Source: Deltaproteobacteria bacterium
GTDB lineage: Bacteria; Myxococcota_A; Polyangia; DRWM01; JAAZOP01
DNA length: 64,000 bases
Assembly: GCA_016218815.1 (NCBI GenBank)
Contig: JACRCX010000106.1
Span: 1-64,000, forward strand
Direction: 5' to 3'
In this document: positions 47,223-54,180 of the stretch, piece after piece
Layout of the letters: each line of letters opens with the position of its first letter
How positions within the stretch are numbered: position 1 is the first letter of the stretch
Position numbers and translations under genes: made by a program
The notes under the pieces: model-generated
Seen by the model: only the letters and a program-made list of their open reading frames with translations
Databases searched by the model: none
Told to the model about the DNA's origin: nothing

Positions 47223-48869
47223 TCATTCGAAGCCCGTCGAGATGCTGGTGCCGCGTCCCCCCTGCTGCAGGCCGGCGTCGCGCGAGCGCGGCGTTGTCGG
47301 GTCGGTCGGCGTCGTCCCGGCGGTCGTGCCGCCGTCCCGCGCGGGGCGGGGTCCGACGGTGTGGCCGGTGTGGCGCAGGTCGGGGACGAGGGAGACGTCC
47401 TGGTCGGGAGTGACCATCTTGGAGTACGGCTCGAAGCCGTCGGCGCGGATCTCGAGCCGATGCGCCACGTCGCCCCTGGCGACGCGGAACGGGACGGCAT
47501 CGACCTTCGCGCCGTCCCAGAAGACCTCGGCGTTCTCCGGCAAGCCCTGGAGCGAGATGCCGACCGAGAGCGCGTCGGGCGGCGGAATCGCGGGCGCGGC
47601 GTCGGCGGGTGCGGCGGCCGCTTCCGGCGCCGCGGCGAGCACGGCCGAGGCGTCGGCGGCGGACGGGGCGGGCGTGCCGGCGTCCAGCGATGCGACGACG
47701 GCCGCAGCCTGGACGGGCGGCGTCTGGGCGGGACCCGCAGCGTCGGCTGTTGCGGCGGCGGGCTCGGCAACGCCGGCCGCCGGAGCGGCCGACGTGTCGG
47801 GCGACGAGTTCCAGGGCGCCCAGAGCACGAGGCCGACGGCGAGGGCGGCGAGGGCGCCGGCGACGGCGGCCGGCAGGGCCCAGCGGCGCTTCCGGGCGGC
47901 GCCGGTGACCCGAAGCGTGCGGCCCGCGGTCGTGACGGTCTCGGGGGAGCGGCTGGGCCGTGCGGTCAACGGCGGCAGCGACTGTTCGCCGGTGACGCCG
48001 AGCCGGGCGCGCGCGACCTCGTCGAGCAGATTGAGCAGGTCGTCGTGCATTTCCCGGGCGGAGCGGTAGCGGTTGTCGCGTTCGCGCTCGATCGCCTTGA
48101 GGATGACGGCCTCGAATGCCTCGGAGAGGGAGGGTTCGAGCTGGCGCGGGGCGGGGAACTTCTCGGTGAGGATCTTGAGCAGGAGCTGGTTGTAGTTATC
48201 GCCGGTGAACGGCACGCGGCCGGTGGTGGATTCGTAGAGGACGATCCCCATGGCGTAGAGGTCGATGCGGTGGTCGATGTCGCGATCGCCGCGGGCCTGT
48301 TCGGGGGCCATGTAGTAGGGAGTGCCCAGGACCATGCCGGTGGAGGTCATGCGGTCCTCGGGCTTGCCGGGATCGGCGATCTTGGAGATGCCGAAGTCGA
48401 GGATCTTGACGCGCGGCGGCGCGTTGGGGCTGCGGACGAGGTAGAGGTTGTCGGGCTTGAGATCGCGATGGACGACGCCGTGGCTGTGGGCGACCTCGAG
48501 GGCGGAGAGGGCCTGGGCGACGATCTCGGCCGCTTCCGCCGGGGGGAGCTTGGTCCGGTGCTCCAACTCGTCGGCGAGGGAGGAGCCGAGGAGGTACTCC
48601 ATGACGAGGTACGGAGCGCCGTCGGCGGTGACGCCGACGTCGTAGATGTCGATGATGTTGGGGTGTCCGATCGCGGCCGCGGCCTGCGCCTCGCGGATGA
48701 AGCGCTTGACGACCTCGGCGTTGTGCGCGATCTCCGCGTGGAGGAATTTCACCGCGCAGCGGCGGCCGATGACGGTGTGCTGGGCCTCGTAGACGGCGCC
48801 CATGCCGCCTTCGCCCAGGAGCCGCAGCAGCTTGTACTTGTTGTCGAGAACCTCGCCGGTCCGATCCAT
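47223..48869 (-). CDS. Transmembrane Ser/Thr protein kinase 2 with PEGA-like tail
   Basis: A 548-residue Hanks-type kinase, with LGEGGMG, Lys41, catalytic Asp136 (HRDLKPDN) and the DFG motif. A membrane helix (about 325-343) and a Pro/Ala linker precede a PEGA-like domain (about 430-500; GLPENAEVFWDG, ADGFEPYSKMV). It is the most upstream gene of this minus-strand run and shares a 220-bp divergent promoter region with the sigma factor. The ATG is 25 bp from the long-frame alternative and follows GGGGAACGAG. Confidence 0.92.
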   Translation of the reverse strand: MDRTGEVLDNKYKLLRLLGEGGMGAVYEAQHTVIGRRCAVKFLHAEIAHNAEVVKRFIREAQAAAAIGHPNIIDIYDVGVTADGAPYLVMEYLLGSSLADELEHRTKLPPAEAAEIVAQALSALEVAHSHGVVHRDLKPDNLYLVRSPNAPPRVKILDFGISKIADPGKPEDRMTSTGMVLGTPYYMAPEQARGDRDIDHRIDLYAMGIVLYESTTGRVPFTGDNYNQLLLKILTEKFPAPRQLEPSLSEAFEAVILKAIERERDNRYRSAREMHDDLLNLLDEVARARLGVTGEQSLPPLTARPSRSPETVTTAGRTLRVTGAARKRRWALPAAVAGALAALAVGLVLWAPWNSSPDTSAAPAAGVAEPAAATADAAGPAQTPPVQAAAVVASLDAGTPAPSAADASAVLAAAPEAAAAPADAAPAIPPPDALSVGISLQGLPENAEVFWDGAKVDAVPFRVARGDVAHRLEIRADGFEPYSKMVTPDQDVSLVPDLRHTGHTVGPRPARDGGTTAGTTPTDPTTPRSRDAGLQQGGRGTSISTGFE

Positions 48870-48941
48870 CTCGTTCCCCGTCGTCCTTGGGCGCAAGCCG
48901 TGCCCGTGCCCCGGAACCGCGGCCGACCCCGAACGCAGGCG

Positions 48942-48971
48942 ATCCTACGCGAGCGGTCCGGCGGCGTGCAA
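48942..48971 (-). promoter_or_regulatory. Sigma70-like promoter of kinase 2
   Basis: Minus-strand TTGCAC (48966-48971), 18 bp, TAGGAT (48942-48947), about 75 bp ahead of the kinase start. Confidence 0.5.
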
Positions 48972-49015
48972 GTACCGGAGGGAGCGTGGCGAAAACGGTC
49001 CGCGCGCCAAGGGAG

Positions 49016-49045
49016 TTGCCGCAGCTCCCCTCTCCTGCCTAGAAT
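49016..49045 (+). promoter_or_regulatory. Sigma70-like promoter of the ECF sigma operon
   Basis: TTGCCG (49016-49021), 18 bp, TAGAAT (49040-49045). The -10 covers an in-frame ATG at 49044, which therefore cannot be the gene's start. Confidence 0.5.
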
Positions 49046-49085
49046 GCCGCCGTTCGAGGGCTGGTGGGTGGGCGGAATTCGTGGC

Positions 49086-49865
49086 ATGGCGGAGCGGGAC
49101 GACGACGCGGGACGGACCGAGGACGACTCCGCGGAGGACGGGGGCGGGGGGGACGAGCTGCGCGACGAGGATTCCGGGGTCCCGTCGCGTCCTGCCGCGG
49201 GCAAATCCGTGAATACGGGTGTTCAGGCGTCGTCGAAACCAGCGTCGCCGCGCTCCGGGGACGACGCCCGGGAGACGGACCTGGAGCTGGTACGAAGGTG
49301 CCAGAAGGGCGACTCGAAGGCGTTTGAGGATCTCCTGGGACGGTACAGGCGCAAGGTGTACGGGCTGGCGATGGGCATGGTGGCGAACCGGGACGACGCG
49401 ATGGACGTCATGCAGGATGCCTTCGTGCGCGTGTTCCGCCACATCCACAGCTTCCAGGGGGACTCGAGCTTCTACACCTGGCTGTACCGCATCACGATGA
49501 ACCTGTGCATCGACCACGTGCGCAAGTCGGCGCGGACGCGGGCGGCGCCGTTCGAGGACCGTCTGGCGCACGAGAACGTGGACCAGGGCGACTTCCCAAT
49601 CCTCCCCGTGCGCCACGACGTGAACCCCGGCAAGGCGGCGCGGCGGCACGAGCTGATGCGGAAGCTCTCGGCGGCGATGGAAGCGCTGCCGGAGCACCAC
49701 CGCGCGGTGATCGTGATGCGGGAGTTCGAGGGTTTGTCGTACGAGGAGATGGCGCAGGTGATGCAGGTGCCGAAGGGCACGATCATGTCGCGCCTGTTCC
49801 ACGCGCGGCACAAGCTCCAGAAGGCGTTGGCCGAGTATTTGGACGGCGAGATCTCGGTGGCATGA
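49086..49865 (+). CDS. ECF-type RNA polymerase sigma factor
   Basis: A 259-residue sigma70-family factor. The first ~70 residues are acidic and low-complexity. Region 2 has AMDVMQDAFVRVFRHIHSF and WLYRITMNLCIDHVRK, and region 4 has LPEHHRAVIVMREFEGLSYEEMAQVM followed in a second part by GTIMSRLFHARHKL. There is no region 3 domain, so it is ECF-type. The ATG at 49086 lies downstream of the promoter -10. The stop overlaps the putative anti-sigma start (ATGA). Confidence 0.92.
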   Translation: MAERDDDAGRTEDDSAEDGGGGDELRDEDSGVPSRPAAGKSVNTGVQASSKPASPRSGDDARETDLELVRRCQKGDSKAFEDLLGRYRRKVYGLAMGMVANRDDAMDVMQDAFVRVFRHIHSFQGDSSFYTWLYRITMNLCIDHVRKSARTRAAPFEDRLAHENVDQGDFPILPVRHDVNPGKAARRHELMRKLSAAMEALPEHHRAVIVMREFEGLSYEEMAQVMQVPKGTIMSRLFHARHKLQKALAEYLDGEISVA

Positions 49866-50539
49866 TGGACGAACGACGCACCGGCGAAGAGACGAACCAC
49901 CTGGACGTGGAGTCGATCGGCCTGGCGGCCGACGAGCCCGGGGAGCTGGCCGAAGGGGCGCGCCGGCACCTGGAGCTGTGCGCGGTGTGTCGGGCGGAGG
50001 TCGAGCGGCAGCGGTCGGTGGCGCGGATGGTGGCGGAGCTGGGCGAGGCGTATCGCGCAGAGGCGCCGCCGGGTTGGCCGGCGGCCGCGGCGGTCGAGGC
50101 GCGGGCGCGGGAGACGGAGCCCGGCTCCGGATGGCTCGAGCGGCTCGGCCTCCGGCTGGGGATCCGCGCGCGCAGCCTGGCGACAGCGGTGGCGGTCTTC
50201 GTCGGCGTGATGCTCGCGGCGGCGGCGGCGGTGTGGATGTTGTCGCGTCCGCCCGAGCCGCGGGGCGGTGGCCCGGCGCCTGTGGCGCAGGGACCGGGCG
50301 AGCGGCAGCCGGGTGCGGTCGTGCCGCCGCCGGCACCCGACGCGGGCGCCGTGGCGGAGTTGCAGCAGCCCGAGGCGGGCGTTCCCGTTCCGGCGGTTCC
50401 CGCGCATCCGCCGGTCAGCTCGAGCATCGTGGCGATGACGGCGGGTCGTGATGTAAGCTACGTGATGATGAACGTTCCGTACGAGGGCGGCACGGCGGCG
50501 GTCATCTGGCTGTCCGCGCTGCCGGCGAGCGGCGGGTGA
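49862..50539 (+). CDS. Putative membrane anti-sigma factor
   Basis: A 225-residue protein with an N-terminal His36-x3-Cys40-x2-Cys43 motif (RRHLELCAVC) of the zinc-type anti-sigma family, one membrane helix (about residues 118-138) and a Pro/Ala-rich periplasmic part. It overlaps the sigma gene by 4 bp, the usual arrangement for a cognate anti-sigma factor that holds the sigma factor at the membrane until a signal arrives. The signal is unknown. Confidence 0.8.
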   Translation: MMDERRTGEETNHLDVESIGLAADEPGELAEGARRHLELCAVCRAEVERQRSVARMVAELGEAYRAEAPPGWPAAAAVEARARETEPGSGWLERLGLRLGIRARSLATAVAVFVGVMLAAAAAVWMLSRPPEPRGGGPAPVAQGPGERQPGAVVPPPAPDAGAVAELQQPEAGVPVPAVPAHPPVSSSIVAMTAGRDVSYVMMNVPYEGGTAAVIWLSALPASGG

Positions 50540-50587
50540 GGCGGCGGTCCCGGCGGCGGTCGCCGGTGCAGGGAATGGGGTGAGGCC

Positions 50588-51088
50588 ATGACGGTGCTGC
50601 GACGGGGAGCCTGGTGGGCGGCGATGGGGTTGGCGGCGCTCGTGGTTCCGGCGAGTGCGGCGGCGGATCGCACCGCGAGCTGCACGTTGACCGTGGTGGA
50701 GGCGCACGACGGCGAGGCGGAGGCCTCGATGGACCCGAAGCTGGCGCCGCTCGAGGCGCTGTTGTCGGTGCCGCCGTTCACGATCTTCAAGGTCTTCAAG
50801 CAGCTCTTCACGACCAGCCTGACGTTCGACTCGATCCCGCAGGAGCGGACGGTGGCCTTCCCCGCGGCCTCCCTGGCCGGGCTGTCCGCTCGCATCACCT
50901 ACTCGGGCTACGGCGAGCAGTCGGGCGACCTGGTGTTCGAGGTCAAGCTCTCGAAGGACGCGCAGACGCTGCTGGAGCCGACGATCCGGCTGTCGGGCGC
51001 GCCGCTGCCGCTGGTCGTTCCCTGGCCCGATCCGATGAACGTCCTCATCCTGATCTTCCAGTGCACTCCCGGTCCCGCCGGCGAGTAG
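50588..51088 (+). CDS. Exported hypothetical protein of the sigma operon
   Basis: A 166-residue product with a signal peptide (about 1-26, ending VPASAAA) and a small beta-rich mature part (SCTLTVVEAHD, VFEVKLSKDAQ) containing two Cys. ATG with GGGGTGAGG upstream, 48 bp after the anti-sigma gene. Not recognised; possibly a target or sensor of the sigma system. Confidence 0.65.
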   Translation: MTVLRRGAWWAAMGLAALVVPASAAADRTASCTLTVVEAHDGEAEASMDPKLAPLEALLSVPPFTIFKVFKQLFTTSLTFDSIPQERTVAFPAASLAGLSARITYSGYGEQSGDLVFEVKLSKDAQTLLEPTIRLSGAPLPLVVPWPDPMNVLILIFQCTPGPAGE

Positions 51089-51097
51089 CGCGTTCGA

Positions 51098-51134
51098 AGT
51101 TCTCCGTTTTCAGTTCTCGGTTTTCAGTTCAGGG
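51098..51134. repeat. Dispersed repeat family 3, TTTTCAGTTCTCGG (copy 1)
   Basis: Tandem TTTTCAGTTCTC-like units 10 bp after the stop of the preceding gene. Matched by 53902-53938, which also begins just after a stop codon. Confidence 0.8.
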
Positions 51135-51137
51135 TAC

Positions 51138-51166
51138 TTGACGTATGCTCGCGGCCGCCGTAAGGC
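51138..51166 (+). promoter_or_regulatory. Candidate promoter of gcvH
   Basis: TTGACG (51138-51143), 17 bp, TAAGGC (51161-51166). Good -35, weak -10, about 40 bp before the ATG. Confidence 0.35.
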
Positions 51167-51202
51167 AGGCTGCGTTCCCGCCGGGGGATGGAGGAGGACC
51201 TC

Positions 51203-51589
51203 ATGACGTTTCCGAGGGAGCTTCGGTACACGAAGGACCACGAGTGGGCGCGGGTGGAGGGCGACGTCGCGACGGTAGGGATTACGAAGTTCGCGGTGGA
51301 GCAGCTCGGGGACATCACCCTGGTCGAGGCGCCGAAGGTCGGGGCGGCGGTGAAGATGGGCGCGGCGATGGGCACGATCGAGTCGGTGAAGACCGTCTCG
51401 GACCTGAACGCCCCGTGTTCGGGCACGGTGACCGCAGCGAACGACGCCCTGGTCGACGCGCCGCAGAAGGTCAACGACGACCCGTACGGCGAGGGTTGGA
51501 TCGTCCGTATCAAGATGAGCGACGCGAAGGAGACGGCGTCGCTGATGGACGCGGACGCGTACGAGAAGCACACCGCGACGGAGCACTGA
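51203..51589 (+). CDS. gcvH: Glycine cleavage system H protein
   Basis: A 128-residue lipoyl carrier. The lipoylation site is Lys63 in GTIESVKTVSDL, preceded by HEWARVEG and followed by NDDPYGEGW. It shuttles aminomethyl and reducing equivalents between the P, T and L proteins. ATG with GGAGGA upstream. gcvPA follows 2 bp later. Confidence 0.96.
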   Translation: MTFPRELRYTKDHEWARVEGDVATVGITKFAVEQLGDITLVEAPKVGAAVKMGAAMGTIESVKTVSDLNAPCSGTVTAANDALVDAPQKVNDDPYGEGWIVRIKMSDAKETASLMDADAYEKHTATEH

Positions 51590-51591
51590 AC

Positions 51592-52944
51592 GTGCCGTAC
51601 ATCCCGCACACTCCCGACGACGTCGCCCGCATGCTGCGCGCGATCGGCGTGGCCGACGTGGAAGCCCTCCTGGGAGGGGTGCCGCCGGCCTTGCGCCGCC
51701 GCGGGCCGCTCGAGCTGCCCGAGGGGCTGGACGAGGTGGCGTTGGCGGGGCGGATGGAGGCGCTGTCGGCGGGCTCCCGCGGCGCCGCGCTGTCGTTCCT
51801 CGGCGCGGGCGCCTACGACCACGTCGTGCACCCCGTGGTGGACCAGCTCCTGGCGCGCTCGGAGTTCCTCACGCCGTACACGCCCTACCAGCCGGAGGCG
51901 AGCCAGGGCACGCTGCAGGCGATCTTCGAGTTCCAGACGATGATCGCCGAGCTGTTCGGCCTGGACGTCGCCAACGCCTCGCTCTACGACGGCGCGTCGG
52001 CGGCGGCCGAGGCGGCGCTGATGGCCCGGCGGCTGGCGAAGCGCGAGCGCATCCTGCTCTCGGCCGCGCTGCCCCCGCAGGTGCGGCGGACGGTCGGGAC
52101 CTACACGCGGGGCGCGGCGCCGGAGCTGGTCGAGGAGATCCCGTACGACCCGAAGACGGGTGCCGTGGACCTGGCGAAGCTGGCGGCGAGGCTCGGGCCC
52201 GACGTGGGCGCGGTGGTGCTGGGCTACCCGAACTACTTCGGCGTGCCCGAGGATCTCGACGCCGCGGCGCACCTGTGCTGCGACGCCGGGGCGTACCTCG
52301 TGAGCCACACGCCCGATCCCATCGCGCTGGGCATCCTGCGCTCGCCCGGCGCGGCGAACGTCGCGGTAGCGGTGGGCGAGGGCCAGCCGCTGGGGCTGCC
52401 GCTGTCGTTCGGCGGGCCCGGGGTCGGGCTGATGGCGGCGCGCACGGAGTTCGTGCGGCAGATGCCCGGACGACTGGTGGGCGAGACCGTCGACACGCGC
52501 GGGCAGCGCGCCTTCGTGCTGACGCTGTCGACGCGCGAGCAGCACATCCGGCGCGAGAAGGCAACGAGCAACGTCTGCACGAACCAGGGACTCTGCGCGC
52601 TGGGCGTGACGATCCACCTCTCGCTGCTCGGGCCCGAGGGCTTCCGCCGCACGGCGGAGACGTGCCACGCGCGCGCGCGGCGGCTCGCGGCCGGGCTGGC
52701 CGGGATCCCCGGCGTGCGGCTCGCGTTCGACGCCCCATACGGGCACGAATTCGCGATCCGGCACGAACGCGGGCGGCTGGCCGGCGCGGCGGCGGCTCTG
52801 GAGCGCGACGGCATCCTGCTCGGGGTCCCTCTCGTCCCCGACTTCCCGGAGCTGGGCGACGCCCGGCTGCTCGCGGTGACCGAGCGCATCCGGCCGGAGG
52901 ACATCGATCGCGCGGTCGAGGCCTTGCGGCGCGTCCTGGCGTGA
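51592..52944 (+). CDS. gcvPA: Glycine dehydrogenase (decarboxylating) subunit 1
   Basis: A 450-residue P-protein N-terminal subunit. Family features include the YIPHTPDD start, FLGAGAYDHVVHPVVD and SEFLTPYTPYQPEASQGTLQ in separate parts. The PLP lysine is on subunit 2 (gcvPB), which is not found downstream: the next gene, 20 bp later, is an unrelated lipoprotein. GTG start; the upstream gcvH stop is 2 bp away. Confidence 0.96.
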   Translation: MPYIPHTPDDVARMLRAIGVADVEALLGGVPPALRRRGPLELPEGLDEVALAGRMEALSAGSRGAALSFLGAGAYDHVVHPVVDQLLARSEFLTPYTPYQPEASQGTLQAIFEFQTMIAELFGLDVANASLYDGASAAAEAALMARRLAKRERILLSAALPPQVRRTVGTYTRGAAPELVEEIPYDPKTGAVDLAKLAARLGPDVGAVVLGYPNYFGVPEDLDAAAHLCCDAGAYLVSHTPDPIALGILRSPGAANVAVAVGEGQPLGLPLSFGGPGVGLMAARTEFVRQMPGRLVGETVDTRGQRAFVLTLSTREQHIRREKATSNVCTNQGLCALGVTIHLSLLGPEGFRRTAETCHARARRLAAGLAGIPGVRLAFDAPYGHEFAIRHERGRLAGAAAALERDGILLGVPLVPDFPELGDARLLAVTERIRPEDIDRAVEALRRVLA

Positions 52945-52963
52945 GCCGGGGAGGAGGAACGCG

Positions 52964-53899
52964 ATGACTCGCTGGATTCCCGTCGTCGGCCTGGTCGCGG
53001 CGTGCGCCGCCGGCCTCGCCGGTTGCGACGACGCGAACGCCTGCCGGCCGACCTGCGGCGCCGGGTTCACGTGCTACTACGGGGTGTGCGTCCCGGGCGG
53101 GCCGGATGCCGCCGGTGACGACGGCGGCGAGATCGGCCCGCGGGACGATGGCGGGGACGTGGGCCCGCGGGACGACGGCGGGGCGGAGGACGCGGTGTCC
53201 TCCTGCGAAGCGGTCGGCGGCGCGCACGACGAGGACGGCGACGGGATTCCCGATGAATGCGATGACTGTCCCGAGGTTTCCGACCCGGGCCAGGCCGACG
53301 CCGACGGTGACGGGATCGGGGATGCCTGCGAGTTCCCGGGCGACCCGGGACGGGTGAGCGAGCGCGTGGCGTTCCTGCCGTTCCTCGAGTCGGCGGGGTG
53401 GGTCGCCGAGTTCGGGACCTGGTGGCGCCGCGACGACATGCTCGGGCAGGACCAGCAGTTCGCGGGCGCCAACGCCTTCGACGACGCCTGGGGTTTCGGC
53501 GACGATGTCGTCGTCCGGACGATCACCTCGTGGGGCACGGGCACCGACACCACGTACCGGCTGTCCGGCGTGCTCCTGCGCGTCGACGCCCGGACGCCCC
53601 CATCCGACTGGTACTACTGCTGCGCCAACGCGATCGGCGGGACGGTCCAGATCTGGAGTTTCCAGGCCGGCGCGTTCGATCTCCTGGCCGAGGAGCCGCT
53701 GTCGGTCTCCATCAACTCCGGCGAATGGTACGGCGTCGTCGGCTCCGCCCAGGGCGGCGAGATTGCGTGCGCCGTCGAGTCGGCCGGCAGCGTCGTCGGC
53801 TCGACCGTCGCCGGCGCGACCCTGCCCTTGAGCGGCGGCATCGGGGTCCGCACGTACGGGACGGCCGCCGTGTTCTCCAGCGTCACCGCGTACCGGTAG
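52964..53899 (+). CDS. Thrombospondin-3-repeat lipoprotein
   Basis: A 311-residue lipoprotein (Cys21, AAGLAGC). A Cys-rich N-terminal segment (CGAGFTCYYGVCV) is followed by repeated GPRDDGG units, a thrombospondin type-3 calcium-binding region (DEDGDGIPDECDDCP, DADGDGIGDACE) and a beta-rich C-terminal ~180 residues of jelly-roll or lectin-like appearance (WSFQAGAFDLLAEE). Secreted; target unknown. It lies 20 bp after gcvPA on the same strand, with GGGGAGGAGGAA as SD. Confidence 0.8.
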   Translation: MTRWIPVVGLVAACAAGLAGCDDANACRPTCGAGFTCYYGVCVPGGPDAAGDDGGEIGPRDDGGDVGPRDDGGAEDAVSSCEAVGGAHDEDGDGIPDECDDCPEVSDPGQADADGDGIGDACEFPGDPGRVSERVAFLPFLESAGWVAEFGTWWRRDDMLGQDQQFAGANAFDDAWGFGDDVVVRTITSWGTGTDTTYRLSGVLLRVDARTPPSDWYYCCANAIGGTVQIWSFQAGAFDLLAEEPLSVSINSGEWYGVVGSAQGGEIACAVESAGSVVGSTVAGATLPLSGGIGVRTYGTAAVFSSVTAYR

Positions 53900-53901
53900 C
53901 G

Positions 53902-53938
53902 AGTTTTCAGTTCTCGGTTTTCGGTTCTCAGATCAGGG
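53902..53938. repeat. Dispersed repeat family 3 (copy 2)
   Basis: TTTTCAGTTCTCGGTTTTCGG-type units 2 bp after the stop of the lipoprotein gene. Confidence 0.8.
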
Positions 53939-53970
53939 CACGTCAGGCGATGGGCGACCGGCTCAGCCCG

Positions 53971-54026
53971 CGGAACCGCGAGCGTAACGAGCGGATTCGT
54001 ATCCGCTCCCTGCGGTCGCGGTTCCG
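53971..54026. repeat. Large imperfect inverted repeat
   Basis: Left arm 53971-53996 and right arm 54001-54026, 22 of 26 positions paired, with a 4-base loop (TCGT). It could form a long hairpin or cruciform. It has the look of a dispersed element; no other copy was found in the window. Confidence 0.75.
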
Positions 54027-54089
54027 AAGGCTCGATGGTCCCGAACCTGCGATGTATGCGCGATGCACGGCGACCGATCGTCCAGAAAC

Positions 54090-54120
54090 TTGCCCCACCT
54101 TGCCAGACATGTAGTATACT
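54090..54120 (+). promoter_or_regulatory. Promoter of the PilZ-AMIN gene
   Basis: TTGCCC (54090-54095), 16 bp, TAGTAT (54112-54117); a TATACT at 54115-54120 is an alternative -10. AT-rich against the local background, about 65 bp ahead of the start codon. Confidence 0.55.
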
Positions 54121-54180
54121 GTATCCGTGGGCCGAGTTGGGAGTGGCCCAGGGGTGGTCAGTGGCGGGTGAGGTGATGCG

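Noticed and set aside
47169..49865. An 898-codon open frame ending in the sigma factor
   Set aside because: The first two thirds lie opposite kinase 2 and have no family match; an in-frame ATG at 49044 is in the -10 box, so 49086 is used.
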